Positions 6,803 through 7,027 of a DNA stretch of 7,027 nucleotides are shown here, one piece after another. How positions within the stretch are numbered: position 1 is the stretch's first letter; the number at the start of each line of letters is the position of its first letter. This DNA is from Pseudomonadota bacterium (lineage in GTDB: Bacteria; Pseudomonadota; Alphaproteobacteria; Rhodospirillales; Casp-alpha2): contig JAQBZY010000068.1 in NCBI GenBank assembly GCA_027620395.1, positions 1 to 7,027 on the forward strand. Direction: 5' to 3'. The position numbers were made by a program, and so were the translations under genes. The notes below the pieces were generated by a model. The model did not search any database and was not told where the DNA came from. It worked only from the letters and a program-made list of their open reading frames with translations.

Positions 6803-7027
6803 GGGTGGCCGATGCGCCCTGGCGACGTCACAGGCCAGCGACGATGCCTTCTCAAGGATCGACCGCACCGGCTCGATGGCGTAGGATGCCGTGAAATGCA
6901 GGCTGGACGGCGACCAGTCGGCCTTGAGTTCGACCAGGGTGCCCGATTTCAGACTGTTCGACACCAGTTCGCTCGGCAGCGTCGCGATGCCGAGCCCGTC
7001 CTCCGCCATGCGAATGCAGGCGCCGAG
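6797..7027 (-). CDS. LysR-type transcriptional regulator, C-terminal fragment (cut by window edge)
   Basis: The last 76 codons before TGA 6797-6799 are in the window, and the frame remains open to the right edge. Residues LGACIRMAEDGLGIATLPSE followed by a segment reading LVELKADW match the end of a LysR effector-binding domain, where G-x-G-I-A-x-LP is a recurrent motif and the final helix carries the C-terminal residues. The DNA-binding domain and most of the effector domain are outside. It lies 129 bases upstream of the cyclase gene in the same direction rather than divergent. Its position next to a T-N11-A dyad suggests it controls the downstream transport and catabolic genes, probably in response to the substrate or a product. 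The family call from this fragment is good, the target inferred. Confidence 0.8.
   Translation of the reverse strand, partial: LGACIRMAEDGLGIATLPSELVSNSLKSGTLVELKADWSPSSLHFTASYAIEPVRSILEKASSLACDVARAHRPPH

Overview
The window reads as one strand-consistent operon region from a GC-rich proteobacterium, most likely an alphaproteobacterium. That guess rests on GC-rich codon use, on the style of the TRAP binding protein C-terminus, and on the fused 5-oxoprolinase; it is not a taxonomic proof. Every gene I can support lies on the minus strand, so transcription runs from the right edge to the left edge. The many plus-strand open frames are codon-bias shadows.

Layout in transcription order. (1) 7027-6797: the last 76 codons of a LysR-type regulator, cut by the window edge. 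(2) 6796-6668: a 129-base AT-rich gap with an 8-bp dyad that fits the LysR T-N11-A rule and overlaps the regulator's stop codon. (3) 6667-5816: a DUF1445 / D-glutamate cyclase-family enzyme. (4) 5746-4692: a DctP-type TRAP substrate-binding protein, split into two frames by an apparent one-base deletion near 5333-5347. (5) 4691-4628: a spacer with a strong 9-bp GC hairpin. (6) 4627-4061: DctQ, small TRAP permease, starting at GTG. (7) 4051-2768: DctM, large TRAP permease. (8) 2715-1: a fused HyuA-HyuB protein of the ATP-dependent 5-oxoprolinase type, at least 905 codons, running off the left edge.

How they may work together: DUF1445 proteins include D-glutamate cyclase, which makes 5-oxo-D-proline. 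The last enzyme resembles 5-oxoprolinase, which opens 5-oxoproline to glutamate with ATP. DctP6 and DctP7 of Bordetella pertussis are TRAP binding proteins known to bind pyroglutamate. The simplest reading is a LysR-controlled uptake and catabolism module for pyroglutamate (5-oxoproline) or a close cyclic amide, feeding glutamate. The substrate assignment is inference from gene content.

The main oddities are the broken dctP reading frame, the possible mismatch in stereochemistry between cyclase and oxoprolinase, the dyad(s) upstream of the cyclase gene, and the hairpin after dctP. I saw no tRNA, rRNA, CRISPR array, insertion sequence or attachment site.
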